Shown here piece after piece: positions 7,286-13,856 of a DNA stretch of 14,794 bases (positions are counted from its first letter, which is position 1; every line of letters begins with the position of its first letter). Both the position numbers and the translations under genes were made by a program. The stretch is from Candidatus Geocrenenecus sp. JGI 0000106-J15 (GTDB taxonomy: Archaea; Thermoproteota; Nitrososphaeria_A; Caldarchaeales; Wolframiiraptoraceae): the NCBI GenBank assembly GCA_000405685.1, contig ASPF01000019.1, positions 10,954 to 25,747 of the forward strand, read 5' to 3'. A model generated the notes under the pieces. The model did not search any database, was not told the origin of the DNA, and saw only the letters and a program-made list of their open reading frames with translations.

Positions 7286-8551
7286 TTAATTAACGGAAAA
7301 GATCTTTTCTTGTAGACTCCAAAGTCGATATGTAAAATTATCAGGTATTTCTACATCATCCATTCTTATAGGCTGATCTTTTTCGATTCTACGTTTCGCC
7401 TTGCTTCCTTCACTGAGACCTATGGGTAATAATCCCTCCTCCCTGGCCTTCTTACTCTTCTCAATAAGTCCGTATACAGTAAATCCTCCAATACCGTCAA
7501 TCGTATCTCCCTTAGACATTTCTTTCTTCGCATATGCTACAACTTCGGAGTGAACCCCTATAGGTGCGATTACAGGTTCTTTATATGCTACCGCGTAATA
7601 AGCGCTTAAAATGGTCTCCGTGCCGGGAAGATGATAAGGCCTGTAGAAGACGTATGGTTTTTCTTCGCCAACTGAAAGATACTTTAAGTTTTCAGAGACT
7701 TCTTCATCTTCAGTATCTACAGCTATGAAAACTCCCGGCGCTATCCCTATGACATATTCAACGACACCTTCTTTTTCGATTATGCCTCCCACTTCTTTTC
7801 TCTTAAATATCTTAACCAACTCTTTAACATTATTTACACTAGGTCCATGCATCCCTCTGATATCAGGTAACAGTCCCGTCGCATTGGATAGAATCGCCAT
7901 CTCAACCATGGTTTTAGTACCATCAACAAATGAAGTTAGGATGCGAGGGTTCAGTTTTTTCTTAGCAGCATCCTGTTTAAGTGTATCAGGGTTTGCGTGT
8001 CTGACCAAAGGGTTGTTCTTTCCCTTACCTGCAACCACGATATTCATCCCAATCCTATGGAATGGCTTATACAAGTAATGCATGATAGCTCCAGGCTCAT
8101 CTCCAATATCGCCTGTGTAGACGGCTCCAGAAAGTATTGCAAAGTGATTAAGTATTGGTCCTACTAGTGCGTCTGCTTCCGCATTCATCATGACGATGTT
8201 CTTACGGTTAATAGCCGCCATGTAACCCAATTTAGTGCCTACGTCAACTACACCAGTCGAATCTATCAACACGTCTATACTGTCTGCATATGGTAATAGT
8301 TCAAAATTAGTAGTTACAGCTACTGAACTAGGTTTTTCAATCTTGACCATATCGTCGGGATCATTAACTATTTTAGGTTCGTAACCAGCATTTTTCAAAA
8401 TTTCGATGGCTGCATTTAATCGTGTCTCTGCCACAGCTTTCAACTCAAAATATCTCGAAAGCTTTATTTGGTGAACTATAGCTATCCCCATCTTACCTAA
8501 ACCGACCAATCCTAGAGTTATCGAAGATTTTATTGGATATTTGAGCTTCAT
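7286..8551 (-). CDS. DXR-like (DRL) oxidoreductase: homoserine dehydrogenase-like Rossmann domain plus SAF domain
   Basis: NAD(P)-dependent oxidoreductase of 421 residues. The N-terminal Rossmann fold has GLVGLGKMG (14-22); the middle holds family-typical motifs NAEADALVGP (123-132), AGKGK (174-178) and SFVDGTKT (207-214); a SAF (antifreeze/FlgA-like) domain runs from about 330 to 405 and ends near SKAKRRIEKDQPIRMDDV. Bacterial relatives are often labelled homoserine dehydrogenase, but the characterised member, DRL of Brucella abortus, is an alternative 1-deoxy-D-xylulose 5-phosphate reductoisomerase. Archaea generally make isoprenoids by mevalonate, so that exact role is unlikely here. An analogous reductive (or, in reverse, oxidative) skeletal isomerisation of a pentulose phosphate is my inference, suggested by co-transcription with an FGGY kinase. 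It is first gene of the operon, with a TATA box 36 bp upstream of ATG 8551 and probably a very short leader. Confidence 0.88.
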   Translation of the reverse strand: MKLKYPIKSSITLGLVGLGKMGIAIVHQIKLSRYFELKAVAETRLNAAIEILKNAGYEPKIVNDPDDMVKIEKPSSVAVTTNFELLPYADSIDVLIDSTGVVDVGTKLGYMAAINRKNIVMMNAEADALVGPILNHFAILSGAVYTGDIGDEPGAIMHYLYKPFHRIGMNIVVAGKGKNNPLVRHANPDTLKQDAAKKKLNPRILTSFVDGTKTMVEMAILSNATGLLPDIRGMHGPSVNNVKELVKIFKRKEVGGIIEKEGVVEYVIGIAPGVFIAVDTEDEEVSENLKYLSVGEEKPYVFYRPYHLPGTETILSAYYAVAYKEPVIAPIGVHSEVVAYAKKEMSKGDTIDGIGGFTVYGLIEKSKKAREEGLLPIGLSEGSKAKRRIEKDQPIRMDDVEIPDNFTYRLWSLQEKIFSVN

Positions 8552-8580
8552 AAAAATAACTTAATAAAAGATGTTCTTAA

Positions 8581-8592
8581 ATTTTTATATAA
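8581..8592 (-). promoter_or_regulatory. TATA box of the DXR-like/kinase 1 operon
   Basis: TTATATAAAAAT on the minus strand is a near-ideal archaeal TATA box, centred about 36 bp before ATG 8551. It predicts a transcript with a leader of roughly 10 nt or less. Confidence 0.6.
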
Positions 8593-8602
8593 GACTGATT
8601 AG

Positions 8603-8658
8603 TTGAGTGAAGTAGAACTCAATACGGGTCTAATGAGATGATTATAACAATCACTCAA
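8603..8658. promoter_or_regulatory. Inverted repeat plus extra half-site between divergent promoters
   Basis: TTGAGT (8603-8608) and ACTCAA (8617-8622) form an inverted repeat with 6-bp arms and an 8-bp spacer, starting about 10 bp upstream of the operon TATA box. A further ACTCAA is at 8653-8658, between this and the TATA box of the second kinase. The layout suits one regulator controlling both directions, but the arms are short and this could be chance. Confidence 0.3.
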
Positions 8659-8690
8659 GAGGATGGGTTAACTATTTAGTTAGGTCAAAC

Positions 8691-8698
8691 AATATATA
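8691..8698 (+). promoter_or_regulatory. TATA box of FGGY kinase 2
   Basis: AATATATA is centred about 34 bp before ATG 8729, with no Shine-Dalgarno in between. This implies a short-leader or leaderless transcript, divergent from the DXR-like operon. Confidence 0.55.
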
Positions 8699-8728
8699 GA
8701 GCTGAAGACAACCGTAACGTGAACTGAT

Positions 8729-10267
8729 ATGGAGTATCCAATCTTCCTCGGTACAGATATTGGAACTTATGGTACTAAAAGTTGTCTAGTTGATTCATTT
8801 GGAAAAATAATTACTTCATCGTTCATTGAGACAGATATACTTGTTCCTCATCCAGGATGGGCTGAACAGTGGCCAGATGTCTGGTTAAATGCATATGTAG
8901 AAAGTATTCGAGAAGTATTGAAGAGATCAAACATCGATCCATTAAGTATTGGCGGCATCTCAATCAGCGGTCTATTCTCAGGTGCAGGTGTACCTGTTGA
9001 TAAAGAGTTCAGACCGGTTAGACCTGCAATAATATGGATGGATAGAAGAGCTATAGAAGAAACAGAACTAATTAAGAGAGAAATAGGTGAAGATGAGATC
9101 TTTAAGAAGACTGGTAACGTTATAGACCCATATTATGGTTTTCCGAAGATTGTATGGATTAAGAGGCATGAGCCTAGGAATTGGGAGAGAATACATAAGC
9201 TTATGACAATCTACGGATACGTCATTTATAAATTAACAGACGTAAACTGCATAGACCATTCAAGCGCAGGAAACATTGGAGGAATATACGATATACACAA
9301 GAGAGATTGGAGTGAAGAATTAATGGATGAGCTTGGAATACCTAGACAATACTTTCCTGAAAAGATTAATTGTTCTAAAGATGTAATCGGTGAGATTACG
9401 GAAGAAGGAGAGAAATTAACTGGGTTGAAAAAAGGTACTCCCGTGGTTGCAGGAGGGATAGATGCACCTGTTTCTGCCTTAAGTGTAACTGCGTTGAATG
9501 ATGGTGACTTAACCTCTATGATTGGAACATCCATGTGTAATGGCGTAATACAGGATAAGCTAAGACTATCTAAGAAAATCGTAACTCTACCACATGTAGC
9601 ATACGACATAGATAAGGTGTACTCTCATTCCGGTGTAGCGACAGCGGGAGCAGTAGTTAGATGGTTTAGAGATATGTTGTCACAGCATGAGAAAATAGTT
9701 GCAGAAAACTCAAACATCTCGGCTTACACCATTTTAGATAAGATGGCCGAGAAAATAAGACCTGGAGCAGATGGATTAATTTTCACACCACATATGATTG
9801 TAGGTGAGAGAGCACCATTCTGGAGTATGAACATGAGAAGTTGCCTATTCGGATTAACAATATCACATACTAAAGCTCATATTTATCGAGCCTTCCTGGA
9901 ATCAGTTGCTTATGCTCTCAAACACAGCATAGAGGTGGCTAGAGAAGCCGACATCCCAATAAAACGTATCATACTAGTAGATGGAGGAGCTAAATCACCA
10001 ATTTGGAGAAAAATCATGGCTGATGTAACTGGGCAGGAATTGTTCTTCGTTGAAGGCGCTCCAGGAGCTCCCCTTGGAGACGCACTATTAGCAGGCGTTG
10101 GAACAGGTTATCTCAAATATGAAAGTATCTATGACTGGGTTAAATTAGACCAATCGGTTAAGCCAACACTTGAAAACACCAAGATCTATGACAGATTCTA
10201 TATGCTATATGTAAAGCTACATGAAGTTCTCGAAGAATGTTATGCTTTAGCCTCAAAGGTATATTAA
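8729..10267 (+). CDS. FGGY-family carbohydrate kinase 2 (xylulokinase-like)
   Basis: Second FGGY kinase, 512 residues, phosphorylating a sugar or polyol with ATP in the cytosol. It begins with the phosphate loop LGTDIGTYGTK (7-17), carries the catalytic Asp245 in VAGGIDAPVS, the nucleotide segment MIGTSMCNG (264-272) and a C-terminal VDGGAKSPIW. The sugar-contact loop SISGLFSGAGVPVD (78-91) differs from kinase 1 (TAHQHGTFLLD), and the two sequences are clearly diverged, so they are not a recent duplication and probably act on different substrates. The gene has its own TATA box and lies head-to-head with the DXR-like/kinase 1 operon, with about 180 bp between them, so co-regulation is plausible. 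It converges with the aldolase. Xylulose or ribulose kinase is the default guess; generic xylulokinase labels in this family are unreliable. Confidence 0.93.
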   Translation: MEYPIFLGTDIGTYGTKSCLVDSFGKIITSSFIETDILVPHPGWAEQWPDVWLNAYVESIREVLKRSNIDPLSIGGISISGLFSGAGVPVDKEFRPVRPAIIWMDRRAIEETELIKREIGEDEIFKKTGNVIDPYYGFPKIVWIKRHEPRNWERIHKLMTIYGYVIYKLTDVNCIDHSSAGNIGGIYDIHKRDWSEELMDELGIPRQYFPEKINCSKDVIGEITEEGEKLTGLKKGTPVVAGGIDAPVSALSVTALNDGDLTSMIGTSMCNGVIQDKLRLSKKIVTLPHVAYDIDKVYSHSGVATAGAVVRWFRDMLSQHEKIVAENSNISAYTILDKMAEKIRPGADGLIFTPHMIVGERAPFWSMNMRSCLFGLTISHTKAHIYRAFLESVAYALKHSIEVAREADIPIKRIILVDGGAKSPIWRKIMADVTGQELFFVEGAPGAPLGDALLAGVGTGYLKYESIYDWVKLDQSVKPTLENTKIYDRFYMLYVKLHEVLEECYALASKVY

Positions 10268-10340
10268 AACGTCTAACCCTCCAACTCGCAAGTATGTTGT
10301 TATATTTAACCTACATGTCTAGTCTTAGTCCATACATCCT

Positions 10341-11027
10341 TCATTTTTTTGTTTGTCCATACCTTGTCTTCTTATATTCTTGAAGATATGTAATCTCTTC
10401 TTTAGAGAATTCTTGAGGCTGACCTAGTAGAAGAGAGAAGATAGCTGAAGTCGCAATATCTTCAACTACTATAGCGTTATCTAACGCTTCTTCACTTGTC
10501 TCACCATGGACGATAACTCCATGTCTTGGAAGGAGAGCAGCTTTGCACATCTTTAAAGCATCAACTATACTTTCGAGTTCTTCAATATTACTCGTCCCTG
10601 GATAGGAGTATTTCTTCACTACAGGTATCCTTCCACCAAACATGAAAGCTTGTTCAGAAGCTACACATGGAATATCTCTTCTAAGTATTGCAAAGACAGT
10701 CGCCATTGGAGAATGGGTGTGAGCAACGCAGTTTGCCTCCTTGATATTTTTATGTATGAAGACATGCATAGGGGTCTCACTAGATGGTCTAAGGCCTCCA
10801 GATACAACCTTGCCATCTAAGTCAACTATTAAGAGATTTCTTTTAACAATTTTCTCTTTCTTAAATCCGCTAGGAGTTATGACAACATAGTCTTCCCCAG
10901 GAACACGTATACTAACTACTCCGAAAGTACACTTAACAAGACCTTCTTCAAAAAGAGTCCTAGAAACATAAAGAACATCGTCCATAACTTTGTTGATAAC
11001 CTTCTTATCTAATCCTTTTAGGCTCAT
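10341..11027 (-). CDS. Class II aldolase/adducin-family protein (fuculose-phosphate aldolase-like)
   Basis: Zinc-dependent aldolase-fold protein of 228 residues, normal length for FucA/AraD-type enzymes that split ketose phosphates into DHAP or a similar unit and an aldehyde. The zinc site is complete: His103 and His105 in AHTHSP and His169 in RHGVIVHG. The acid/base Glu84 follows the phosphate-binding serines Ser82-Ser83 in PSSETPMH. Unusual is TFGVVS (34-39): the family normally reads T-x-G-N-x-S there, and the Asn that helps hold the substrate phosphate (Asn29 of E. coli FucA) is Val37. The substrate may thus be bound differently or lack that phosphate. Alternatives are a pentulose-phosphate epimerase or a decarboxylase, both known in this fold. 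It could also act on 5-deoxyribulose or methylthioribulose 1-phosphate as some relatives do. The TATA box lies 29 bp upstream and no Shine-Dalgarno is seen, so the message is probably leaderless. Confidence 0.9.
   Translation of the reverse strand: MSLKGLDKKVINKVMDDVLYVSRTLFEEGLVKCTFGVVSIRVPGEDYVVITPSGFKKEKIVKRNLLIVDLDGKVVSGGLRPSSETPMHVFIHKNIKEANCVAHTHSPMATVFAILRRDIPCVASEQAFMFGGRIPVVKKYSYPGTSNIEELESIVDALKMCKAALLPRHGVIVHGETSEEALDNAIVVEDIATSAIFSLLLGQPQEFSKEEITYLQEYKKTRYGQTKK
10344..10350 (+). terminator. Oligo-T tract downstream of FGGY kinase 2
   Basis: A T7 run lies 77 bp after the kinase stop, inside the last codons of the convergent aldolase (its Lys-Lys end). It is the best candidate terminator for the plus-strand transcript; convergent archaeal genes often overlap at their 3' ends in this way. 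Confidence 0.3.
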
Positions 11028-11050
11028 TTCATGAGGTAAATGATGTATCC

Positions 11051-11081
11051 TGTATTTAAATTATTCAAGCAGTTTTCTGCT
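11051..11081 (-). promoter_or_regulatory. Promoter of the class II aldolase with upstream inverted repeat
   Basis: TTTAAATACA (minus strand, 11051-11060) is a TATA box centred 29 bp before ATG 11027. A perfect 5-bp-arm inverted repeat, AGCAGTTTTCTGCT (11068-11081), sits 8 bp upstream of it, where archaeal activators often bind. The regulatory role is inferred. Confidence 0.4.
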
Positions 11082-11156
11082 CATTTTAGATGACCTAGTA
11101 CTCATTATGTACCTAATATTCTATTTATGCATAACTGATCATATAATGTAATGCAT

Positions 11157-11198
11157 TGAGTCTAAGAATATTTACTTACATGAATAATCCTAAATATG
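11157..11198 (+). promoter_or_regulatory. Promoter of transketolase with shared upstream element
   Basis: TAAATATG (11191-11198) acts as TATA box about 30 bp before ATG 11224. TGAGTCTAAGA (11157-11167) upstream matches TGAGTCTTAGA before transaldolase (13809-13819) in 10 of 11 positions. A common regulator for the two pentose phosphate genes is a reasonable guess. Confidence 0.42.
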
Positions 11199-11223
11199 TC
11201 CTAATTTCTGTAAATTATCAGTT

Positions 11224-13206
11224 ATGAAGGAGGACGAGATAATTATTAACACAATAAGATTTTTAAGCGTAGACCAGGTAGAGCGTGCGAAGTCTGGGCA
11301 TCCTGGAATGCCTCTGGGTGCAGCACACGTAGGATACATAATTTTTGATAGATTTCTGAAGTTTAATCCAAAAAATCCTAGGTGGATTAATAGAGACCGT
11401 TTTGTACTATCTGCAGGTCATGCAAGCGCATTGCTATACTCCCTACTTTTCCTTAATGGTTACGATATCTCAATAGAAGAATTGAAGAGGTTTAGACAGC
11501 TTGATAGTATAACACCTGGTCATCCAGAGAATATTCTTACTCCAGGTGTAGAAGTAACTTCTGGTCCGCTAGGTCAAGGGTTTGGAAATAGTGTAGGTAT
11601 GGCCATAGCGGAGAGATATCTGTCAAGCTACTTTAATAGAGAAGGCTTCAACGTAATCGACCATTATACATATGTCTTAGCAAGTGATGGAGACTTAATG
11701 GAGGGGATCTCTAGTGAAGCTGCAGCTTTAGCTGGACACTTCAAACTAAATAAGCTAATCGTTATCTGGGATAATAACAAGGTTACTATTGATGGTCCAA
11801 CTTCTCTAGCATGGTCAGAGAATGTTTTAGAAAGATTCCATGCATTAGGATGGTATGTACAAGATATTGAAGATGGATACAATCTATCAAAGATTGAAGA
11901 TGCTGTTAGAAATGCAAGAGAGCAGAAAGATAAGCCATCATTCATAGCTGTCCGAACACATATAGCATATGGAAGTAGACTTCAAGATGATAGCCGAGCA
12001 CATGGCGCCCCCCTCGGTAAAGAAGTAGTAGAGGAGATGAAGAAGAAATTTAATTGGCCTTTAGAGGAGTTCTATATACCAGAAGAAGCTTGGAGATATA
12101 GAGAAGAGAAGATTAAGAACGGAGTTAAGATGGAAGAAGAATGGAGGAGAATATTTGAGCGATATAGAGAAAATTATCCAGATCTTGCTGATCTACTCTT
12201 AAGATGCTTCAATAGAGATTGGGGGAAAGAATACAAGAAGTACTTGCCAGTATTCACTGAAGGAATGGCTACGCGTGCTGCTAGCGGTAAAGTCTTAAAT
12301 GCTATAGCTAAACATATTCCAACAATGTTAGTTGGTTCAGCTGACTTATTTGAATCAACAAATACATATCTACATGGTCTGGGAGATTTTCAAGCTGATA
12401 ACCCATTAGGGAGAAACATACATTATGGTGTAAGAGAACATGCAATGGGAGCTATAATGAATGGGATGGCATATCATGGAGGTATCTTACCATGTGGTGG
12501 AACTTTTCTAGTATTCTCAGATTATATGAGACCTACAATAAGGTTGGCAGCAATGGCAGGCCTCCAAGTAATTTATGTCTTCAGCCATGATTCTGTATGG
12601 ATTGGGGAAGATGGACCAACACATCAACCTGTAGAACAGCTTTCATCGCTTAGACTCATCCCGAACCTATGGGTTATTAGACCATGTGACCCCAATGAAG
12701 TATCAGTAGCATGGGAGATAGCGATAGAGAGAAAAGATGGACCAACAGCTATAATATTAACGAGGCAGAAAGTACCAGTATTGGATAGAAACATATATCC
12801 TACTGCTGATAACATAAAGAAAGGTGCATATGTACTTGCGGATACCGATAGCAGCCCAGATATTGTAATTCTTGCGTCAGGGTCTGAGGTTCATCTAGCA
12901 CTTCAAGCGAAAAGGATGCTTGAAGATAAAGGCATAAAGACAAGAATAGTCAATATGGCCTCTTTCGAGATCTTTGAACAACAAGAAGAGAAATATAAGC
13001 TAGAAGTGATACCGAGAAATGTGAGAAAGGTTGCTATAGAGGCTGGAAGAGGACTATGCTGGTACAAGTATGTTGGAGAAAATGGTTTAGTAATAAGTAT
13101 TGAGAGATTTGGTAAGTCAGCCCCATATCAAGATCTTATAAAGGACTTCGGATTTGAAGGCGAAAAAATCTTATATGAGATCTTAGGACACTTTAAGATT
13201 TCATAG
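11224..13206 (+). CDS. tkt: Transketolase, full-length single chain
   Basis: Thiamine-diphosphate enzyme of 660 residues that moves two-carbon ketol units between ketose and aldose phosphates in the non-oxidative pentose phosphate pathway. The N-terminal PP domain has SGHPGMPLGAA (24-34), AGHASALLY (64-72), GPLGQG (114-119) and the cofactor/metal motif ASDGDLMEG with Asp155 and Asn185. The Pyr domain carries the catalytic Glu405 in YGVREHAMGA and HDSVWIGEDGPTHQP (455-469) with the substrate-contacting His467; a C-terminal domain follows. All catalytic elements seem intact. Many archaea encode transketolase as two separate half-proteins, so a fused bacterial-style chain is notable and may reflect transfer from bacteria. 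It has its own TATA box, is divergent from the aldolase, and shares an upstream element with transaldolase. A branched pentulose-phosphate transketolase, as known for apulose 4-phosphate, cannot be excluded. Confidence 0.96.
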   Translation: MKEDEIIINTIRFLSVDQVERAKSGHPGMPLGAAHVGYIIFDRFLKFNPKNPRWINRDRFVLSAGHASALLYSLLFLNGYDISIEELKRFRQLDSITPGHPENILTPGVEVTSGPLGQGFGNSVGMAIAERYLSSYFNREGFNVIDHYTYVLASDGDLMEGISSEAAALAGHFKLNKLIVIWDNNKVTIDGPTSLAWSENVLERFHALGWYVQDIEDGYNLSKIEDAVRNAREQKDKPSFIAVRTHIAYGSRLQDDSRAHGAPLGKEVVEEMKKKFNWPLEEFYIPEEAWRYREEKIKNGVKMEEEWRRIFERYRENYPDLADLLLRCFNRDWGKEYKKYLPVFTEGMATRAASGKVLNAIAKHIPTMLVGSADLFESTNTYLHGLGDFQADNPLGRNIHYGVREHAMGAIMNGMAYHGGILPCGGTFLVFSDYMRPTIRLAAMAGLQVIYVFSHDSVWIGEDGPTHQPVEQLSSLRLIPNLWVIRPCDPNEVSVAWEIAIERKDGPTAIILTRQKVPVLDRNIYPTADNIKKGAYVLADTDSSPDIVILASGSEVHLALQAKRMLEDKGIKTRIVNMASFEIFEQQEEKYKLEVIPRNVRKVAIEAGRGLCWYKYVGENGLVISIERFGKSAPYQDLIKDFGFEGEKILYEILGHFKIS

Positions 13207-13299
13207 ATGTTTAGACTTATAGATTGACTTTATATAATATTTTACACTAATTCTCTAGGATTTTCCTACCTTATCTCCTTACAAACGATGACACCGTAT
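13207..13299. other. 3' flank of transketolase, nothing recognised
   Basis: First part of a 650-bp gap between transketolase and transaldolase. It is A/T-rich, with no T-run longer than four in this part, so no clear terminator can be named. Confidence 0.3.
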
Positions 13300-13428
13300 C
13301 TATTTAGCAATATATTTAACAATATTGGATGGTGGTCTTCTAAACCATAAATCAGCATTTAAACCTGGATTTAAGTCAAACAAATAATACTGGCCATGAC
13401 GAATATTGTTCCACGAATCTTGGTTTGA
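13300..13428 (-). pseudogene. Possible gene relic (42-codon open segment, no start codon)
   Basis: On the minus strand a 42-codon open segment has a composition that looks like real protein: SWNNIRHGQYYLFDLNPG followed by LNADLWFRRPPSNIVKYIAK, ending in TAG. It contains several residues rare in random A/T-rich reading (Trp, Pro-Pro, Arg-Arg, Gly). It starts directly after an in-frame TAG, has no ATG, and the frame upstream is closed, so if it was coding it is now only a remnant of a gene end. I do not recognise the family. Chance is a real alternative. Confidence 0.28.
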
Positions 13429-13562
13429 CTATTGATCTGACCCTTACAGTAAAGACGCAAACATTATCAGTAAAGAAATAATAGAATTAAGAATCTAGAT
13501 ATCCCTAATATAGGGTAAACATTTCTATCTCAATCAGGTAATCTCTCACTATTACATATTAG

Positions 13563-13706
13563 ATGGATACATCTAAGAAAACAAGATTTTCTCAGATATC
13601 CATTGAGATTTTTATCAAAAATATTCAGCAAGAGTGGATTAAGATGAGTTATCATGGTTATAAAACTGTGGATGGAGAAATTCTAAAAGCATTTAGAGTC
13701 AACTGA
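13563..13706 (+). CDS. Small ORF, 47 codons, unknown
   Basis: ATG 13563 opens a 47-residue frame, MDTSKKTRFSQISIEIF at its start and TVDGEILKAFRVN at its end. It is moderately basic, has no membrane segment and no recognised motif. There is no Shine-Dalgarno and no TATA box at a suitable distance, so it may be fortuitous. Another ATG at codon 28 would leave only 20 residues. It is listed because it lies in an otherwise empty gap on the same strand as its neighbours. Confidence 0.2.
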   Translation: MDTSKKTRFSQISIEIFIKNIQQEWIKMSYHGYKTVDGEILKAFRVN

Positions 13707-13808
13707 TCATATACTGCTCATATTAACTAAAAGTTTTGAATTCTAGTTAAGTCTCAGTAAATAGAACTTTATTTATGAAGTATGCTTTCTAAGTACTTAG
13801 ACCAGCCC

Positions 13809-13835
13809 TGAGTCTTAGAGCTAATCTTAAATAAT
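13809..13835 (+). promoter_or_regulatory. Promoter of transaldolase with shared upstream element
   Basis: CTTAAATAAT (13826-13835) is a TATA-like box centred 27 bp before ATG 13857, giving a leaderless message. TGAGTCTTAGA (13809-13819) immediately upstream matches the element before transketolase in 10 of 11 positions. Confidence 0.45.
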
Positions 13836-13856
13836 GGCTAAGCGAGATTATAACAT

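Noticed and set aside
7286..8551. Homoserine dehydrogenase of amino-acid synthesis
   Set aside because: The Rossmann part resembles it, but the internal motifs and C-terminal SAF domain are those of the DRL group, and no threonine or methionine genes are nearby.
5704..10267. Recent duplication of the two FGGY kinases
   Set aside because: Their sugar-binding loops and most of the sequence differ, orientations differ, and only family motifs are shared, so they are distant paralogs.
4336..11027. Methylthioadenosine salvage or MTA-isoprenoid shunt (RLP, DXR-like enzyme, class II aldolase)
   Set aside because: Each family has a member in such pathways, but there is no phosphorylase, methylthioribose-1-phosphate isomerase or cupin here, archaea generally lack the MEP route, and two FGGY kinases with transketolase and transaldolase fit sugar metabolism better. 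Kept only as an alternative.
5666..13340. Similar short strings GGATGGTCTTCT (5666 region) and GGATGGTGGTCTTCT (13327 region) as a dispersed repeat
   Set aside because: Only about 12 bases match, with a 3-base difference in length and no flanking similarity; most likely chance.
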